From Thermoplasmatota archaeon (GTDB lineage Archaea; Thermoplasmatota; E2; DHVEG-1), in NCBI GenBank assembly GCA_030615845.1, contig JAUWYM010000014.1:1-9483 (forward strand): a stretch of DNA of 9,483 nt. Reading direction: 5' to 3'. Positions 6,282 to 9,483 of the stretch are shown in pieces. Under the pieces are notes generated by a model. That model was not told where the DNA came from, made no database searches, and was given only the letters and a program-made list of their open reading frames with translations. Within the stretch, counting starts at the first letter, position 1; the number at the start of each line of letters is the position of its first letter. The translations under genes were made by a program, and so were the position numbers.

Positions 6282-7295
6282 ATGAGTAAAGAGAAAAAAG
6301 GAAAGAAAGAAGAAGCCGGGAAAAACAAAAAACTTCAACTTGCGTTTTATTGGGCTGCAAGTTGTGGTGGATGCGAAATAGCAGTTCTAGATATTGATGA
6401 AAAAATCCTAGATGTAGTGGCAGTTGCAGATATACTGTTTTGGCCAGTTGCAATGGATTTCAAATACAAAGATGTTGAAGCAATGAAGGATAACCATATT
6501 GACGTCTGCTTTTTTAATGGAGCTATTCGAACATCTGAGCAAGAATACATGGCAAATCTGTTACGGAAGAAATCAAAGGTGCTTGTAGCGTTTGGTGCCT
6601 GTGCATGTAATGGTGGTATCCCTGGTTTGGCGAACATTGCTAACAGAGCAGAAGTGTTTAACGTAGCGTATCTAGATAATCCTTCTACTGATAACCCAAA
6701 GAAGATTACTCCTAAAACCTCTGTTAAGGTTAAGGAGGGTACTCTTACACTTCCTGAGTTTTATGATACCGTGAAAACCCTTGATCAAACAGTTGATGTC
6801 GATTATTATTTACCAGGATGTCCTCCAACACCCGATCTTATCATGACTGCTGTGGGGGCTATTGTTGAAAACAAGCTACCACCCAAAGGCTCGGTTATTG
6901 GTCCATTGAAATCAGTGTGTGATGAGTGCCGTTTTGAAAAAACAGAGAAGAAGATTAAGGAGATAAAACGAATCTATGAAGTTGACAAACTTGAAGACAA
7001 GTGTCTCCTTGAACAAGGCATAATATGTATGGGACCTGCTACGCGTGGAGGATGTGAGGCGCGATGTTTGGATGCTAACATGCCATGTACTGGTTGCGGC
7101 GGTCCTACGCCGAATTCCCTCGATCAGGGTGCAAAAATGATTTCTGCACTTGCCTCTATCATTGGTATTGAAGGAGAGGAAAAAATGAGCGATGAAGAAG
7201 TTGAAGAATTAATAAATCAGGTTGTAGACCCAGTTGGAACCTTTTACAAATACGGGCTACCAGCTGCTCTAATAAACAGGAAGGTGATGAAATGA
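6282..7295 (+). CDS. mvhG: F420-non-reducing [NiFe] hydrogenase small subunit (MvhG)
   Basis: Electron-transfer subunit of a group 3c cytoplasmic [NiFe] hydrogenase. It passes electrons from the Ni-Fe site of MvhA through three iron-sulfur clusters towards MvhD. Of 337 residues, the proximal-cluster ligands are visible as C28-x-x-C31 (ASCGGCE), C107 (GACAC) and C180 (PGCPPTP). A cysteine-rich C-terminal third (CDEC, then IICMGPATRGGCEARC and MPCTGCGGP) supplies the medial and distal clusters. The N-terminus is a lysine-rich stretch of about 17 residues (KEKKGKKEEAGKNKK) with no twin-arginine signal or hydrophobic segment, agreeing with a cytoplasmic location. GGTGA at 6273-6277 is 4 nt before the ATG. 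The TGA overlaps the mvhA start by 4 nt, so the two hydrogenase subunits are probably made in step. Confidence 0.94.
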   Translation: MSKEKKGKKEEAGKNKKLQLAFYWAASCGGCEIAVLDIDEKILDVVAVADILFWPVAMDFKYKDVEAMKDNHIDVCFFNGAIRTSEQEYMANLLRKKSKVLVAFGACACNGGIPGLANIANRAEVFNVAYLDNPSTDNPKKITPKTSVKVKEGTLTLPEFYDTVKTLDQTVDVDYYLPGCPPTPDLIMTAVGAIVENKLPPKGSVIGPLKSVCDECRFEKTEKKIKEIKRIYEVDKLEDKCLLEQGIICMGPATRGGCEARCLDANMPCTGCGGPTPNSLDQGAKMISALASIIGIEGEEKMSDEEVEELINQVVDPVGTFYKYGLPAALINRKVMK

Positions 7296-8749
7296 AAACA
7301 ATAACAATTGACCCTATTACACGACTTGAAGGACATGGGAAGATTAGTATATTCCTCGACTCAAAAGGCGATGTTGAAAATGCATATCTTCAAATCCCTG
7401 AATTGAGAGGTTTCGAACGTTTCGCGCAGGGACGAAGGGCGGAGGATATGCCTCAGATTACATCACGTATCTGTGGTGTCTGTCCTGTAGCACATCATTT
7501 TGCCGCAACAAAAGCACTTGATGATGCGTTCAATGTTGATCCGCCACCTGCTGCAAAAAAACTCAGGGAACTAATGTACTGTGGATATTACATCTATGAC
7601 CACATTCTTCATTTCTATTATCTTGGTGGACCTGATTTTGTCGTTGGCCCTGATGCACCAGCGGCTAAACGTAATGTGCTTGGCGTTATTGAAAAAGCAG
7701 GCCTTGAGGTCGGTAAAGAAGTCATTAAACATCGAGCATATGGCCAGAAAATCACTGGCATACTTGGTGGGAAAGCAACACATCCAGTATGTGGATTGCC
7801 TGGTGGCGTATCAAAAGGACTTAATAAAGATGAGGTAAAAGAAATTGAAACAATGGGTAAATCCTGTGTAGAATTTGCAAAATTTTCATTAAAACTTTTT
7901 GATGATATAGTATTGAAGAACAAGGATTACCTTGATTTGATTCTTAGTGACGCATATACTCTAGCAACATATAATATGGGTTTAGTTGACAAAAACAACA
8001 AAGTAAATTTCTATGATGGAAAAATACGGGTAACTGATCAAAAAGGAAAGGAGCATGTAAAATTTGATGTAAAAGACTACTACAAAATCATTGCCGAACA
8101 CGTTGAAGAATGGAGCTATATCAAGTTTACCTATCTGAAAGATATTGGATGGAAAGGCTTTAAAGATGGCAAAGATAGTGGAATCTACCGTGTTGGACCG
8201 CTCGGACGTTTGAATGCTGCAGAGGGTATGGCTACGCCACTTGCAGATAAAGAATACAAACGGTTTTATGAAACACTGGGTGGCAAAGCAGTTAACACTA
8301 CACTTGCTTTCCATTGGGCACGGCTAATAGAACTCCTTTATGCAACAGAACGAGTAATGGAGCTCATAAAAGATCCTGAAATTACTTCAACAAAAATCAG
8401 AAACCCTGTTGGTGAACCCGGTGAGGGATTCGGTGTAACTGAAGCAGCTCGTGGAACACTTATTCATCATTACAAGCTTGATAAAAATGGGCTTATCGAT
8501 AAAGCTAATCTTATTGTTGCAACGACAAATAATGCGGGAGCTATCAACATGTCAGTAAGAGATGCAGCAAAAGGGATTATAAAAAAAGGAAAAGTCAATG
8601 ATGGATTGCTGAACATGGTAGAGATGGCATTTAGGGCATATGATCCATGTTTCGCTTGTGCAACACATACCCTACCGGGTGGCATGCCCCTAGAAGTAAA
8701 CATATATGATCATAACAGGAAACTGTACAAAACTTTGAGACAAAACTAG
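7292..8749 (+). CDS. mvhA: F420-non-reducing [NiFe] hydrogenase large (catalytic) subunit (MvhA)
   Basis: Holds the Ni-Fe site that splits or forms H2. Of 485 residues, the N-terminus has the conserved DPITRLEGHG. The L1 metal-binding motif is RICGVCPVAH with C61, C64 and H68, and the L2 motif is DPCFACATH with C453, C456 and H459. All four Ni ligands are ordinary cysteines (no in-frame TGA selenocysteine codon). After H459 there are 26 residues beginning TLPGGMPLEV, the peptide that maturation proteases remove from such precursors, and a candidate protease is the next gene. RICGVCP and the FRAYDPC context fit group 3 hydrogenases. AGGTGAT at 7282-7288 precedes the ATG, which overlaps mvhG as ATGA. 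The Hdr genes upstream and mvhD downstream identify it as the Hdr-linked (3c) type rather than FrhA. Confidence 0.95.
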   Translation: MKTITIDPITRLEGHGKISIFLDSKGDVENAYLQIPELRGFERFAQGRRAEDMPQITSRICGVCPVAHHFAATKALDDAFNVDPPPAAKKLRELMYCGYYIYDHILHFYYLGGPDFVVGPDAPAAKRNVLGVIEKAGLEVGKEVIKHRAYGQKITGILGGKATHPVCGLPGGVSKGLNKDEVKEIETMGKSCVEFAKFSLKLFDDIVLKNKDYLDLILSDAYTLATYNMGLVDKNNKVNFYDGKIRVTDQKGKEHVKFDVKDYYKIIAEHVEEWSYIKFTYLKDIGWKGFKDGKDSGIYRVGPLGRLNAAEGMATPLADKEYKRFYETLGGKAVNTTLAFHWARLIELLYATERVMELIKDPEITSTKIRNPVGEPGEGFGVTEAARGTLIHHYKLDKNGLIDKANLIVATTNNAGAINMSVRDAAKGIIKKGKVNDGLLNMVEMAFRAYDPCFACATHTLPGGMPLEVNIYDHNRKLYKTLRQN

Positions 8750-8762
8750 AGGAAAACAAAAA

Positions 8763-9236
8763 ATGAAAACCGTAGTCCTAGGAGTTGGGAACCCGATTCT
8801 ATCTGATGATGGAGTTGGAATACACGTTGTAAACCAACTAAAACAACATATAAATAATCCAAACATCACAATCGATGAAGCCCTCACAGGAGGTATGAAT
8901 CTACTAGATCTGCTCTTAGGCTATGACAAAGCAATAATAATTGATGCGATCAAGACGACAGATAATGGAGAAGAGGGAGAGGTGAAAAGAATCCCTCTAG
9001 GCAGTTTCTCTACTATGCACTCATGTAATCCACATGATGTGTCACTAACTGAGGCTATTCAAATGGCAGAAAAACTTGGGGAAACAAGGATTCCCAAAGA
9101 AATCATCATTATTGGAATAATGATGAAAAAACTGCCATGTGAATTTGGAGAAAAATTAAGTGAAAAGATTGCTGCGGCTGTGCCAAAAGCCGTTGAGATA
9201 GCTCTTAATGAAATTAAAAAAGATATGAACAACTAA
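8763..9236 (+). CDS. [NiFe]-hydrogenase maturation protease (peptidase M52; HyaD/HycI/FrhD family)
   Basis: Endopeptidase of 157 residues predicted to remove the C-terminal tail of the MvhA precursor after nickel insertion, closing the active site. It begins with the family motif VLGVGNPILSDDGVG (residues 5-19). The probable nickel-sensing ligands, by analogy with E. coli HybD (Glu16, Asp62, His93), are D16 in the DDG motif, D61 (IIIDAI) and H91 (CNPHDVSL). The first position is Asp rather than Glu, common in archaeal members as far as I recall. It starts 13 nt after the mvhA stop with GAGG at 8749-8752. Lying between mvhA and mvhD, it is most likely dedicated to this hydrogenase. Family confident; which of the HyaD/HycI/FrhD names fits best cannot be decided here, so no symbol is given. 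Confidence 0.9.
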   Translation: MKTVVLGVGNPILSDDGVGIHVVNQLKQHINNPNITIDEALTGGMNLLDLLLGYDKAIIIDAIKTTDNGEEGEVKRIPLGSFSTMHSCNPHDVSLTEAIQMAEKLGETRIPKEIIIIGIMMKKLPCEFGEKLSEKIAAAVPKAVEIALNEIKKDMNN

Positions 9237-9251
9237 ATTTGAGGTGAAGAA

Positions 9252-9483
9252 ATGGTAAAAGAATTTGAACCAAATATTATAGGTTTCTTATGTAACTGGT
9301 GCTCCTACGCTGGAGCAGACCTTGCAGGAACAAGCAGGATAAAGTATCCACCGAACATAAAATCAATCCGCGTAATGTGTTCGGGAAGAGTTGACACAGT
9401 GTTTATTCTAGAAGCATTGAAGAAAGGTGCAGACGGTGTTCTTATTGCTGGCTGTCATCCTGGAGACTGTCATTATCAATCTG
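9252..9483 (+). CDS. mvhD: F420-non-reducing hydrogenase iron-sulfur subunit D, N-terminal part (MvhD, partial)
   Basis: The gene runs off the window end; 77 complete codons are visible of an expected ~140. MvhD carries a [2Fe-2S] cluster and links the hydrogenase MvhA/MvhG to the C-terminal ferredoxin domain of HdrA. The visible part matches the family closely: FLCNWCSYAGADLAGTSR with C14 and C17, IRVMCSGRVD with C43, and LIAGCHPGDCHYQ with C68 and C73. The start is very well supported by GAGGTGA at 9241-9247, 4 nt before the ATG. It is a free-standing gene at its N-terminus, not the C-terminal MvhD domain sometimes fused to HdrA, which agrees with hdrA in this operon ending in its ferredoxin domain. 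A downstream fusion partner cannot be excluded, because the 3' end is missing. Confidence 0.93.
   Translation, partial: MVKEFEPNIIGFLCNWCSYAGADLAGTSRIKYPPNIKSIRVMCSGRVDTVFILEALKKGADGVLIAGCHPGDCHYQS

Noticed and set aside
6282..6340. Basic N-terminus of MvhG as a twin-arginine export signal
   Set aside because: It is lysine-rich without an RR motif or a following hydrophobic stretch, and group 3 hydrogenases are cytoplasmic.
8648..8674. Selenocysteine in the hydrogenase active site, as in some methanogen VhuU/FruA proteins
   Set aside because: The L2 motif codons are TGT and TGT (C453 and C456), with no in-frame TGA, and MvhA ends at a TAG.
1..9483. CRISPR array, tRNA, rRNA, insertion sequence, attachment site or terminator
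   Set aside because: No spaced direct repeats, RNA-like stems, transposase motifs or U-run hairpins were seen; nearly all bases are coding and all gaps are 49 nt or less.

Overview
The window is one unbroken run of ten genes on the + strand, with about 98-99% coding density. The first and last genes are cut by the window edges. Moderately AT-rich DNA, Shine-Dalgarno sites of the GAGGTGA/AGGTGAT type, ATG starts throughout and best recalled similarity to methanogen Hdr/Mvh proteins suggest a strictly anaerobic, hydrogen-handling archaeon of the euryarchaeal type (a methanogen or a Thermoplasmatota-like relative). Some anaerobic bacteria also carry Hdr/Mvh modules, so the assignment is an inference. 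No 16S, mcr or other marker gene is present.

Layout: (1) 1-1696, the end of korA, then korB and korC, a thiamine-diphosphate 2-oxoacid:ferredoxin oxidoreductase most like 2-oxoglutarate synthase. (2) 1677-6248, hdrA, hdrC and hdrB, a soluble heterodisulfide-reductase-type module. (3) 6282-9483, mvhG, mvhA, a hydrogenase maturation protease and the start of mvhD, the F420-non-reducing [NiFe] hydrogenase that docks on HdrA. Neighbours overlap by 4 or 20 nt, abut, or lie at most 49 nt apart, so the set looks like one operon, possibly with an internal promoter before hdrB.

How it would work: MvhA/MvhG oxidise H2 and MvhD passes electrons to HdrA. Flavin-based bifurcation then sends one electron through HdrC to the HdrB disulfide site and one to ferredoxin. 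The adjacent Kor enzyme either uses that reduced ferredoxin for reductive carboxylation (succinyl-CoA to 2-oxoglutarate), or works in reverse and supplies reduced ferredoxin to the complex.

The most unusual element is HdrA. It is a 1072-residue tandem fusion of two HdrA-like flavin modules whose iron-sulfur domains are complementary. The first half has the inserted ferredoxin domain and the CxxC motif. The second half has the N-terminal four-cysteine-region domain and the C-terminal ferredoxin domain but has lost both the insert and the CxxC. It reads like a covalent, asymmetric version of the HdrA homodimer. No mobile element, CRISPR array, RNA gene or terminator was seen, and no intergenic stretch exceeds 49 bases.
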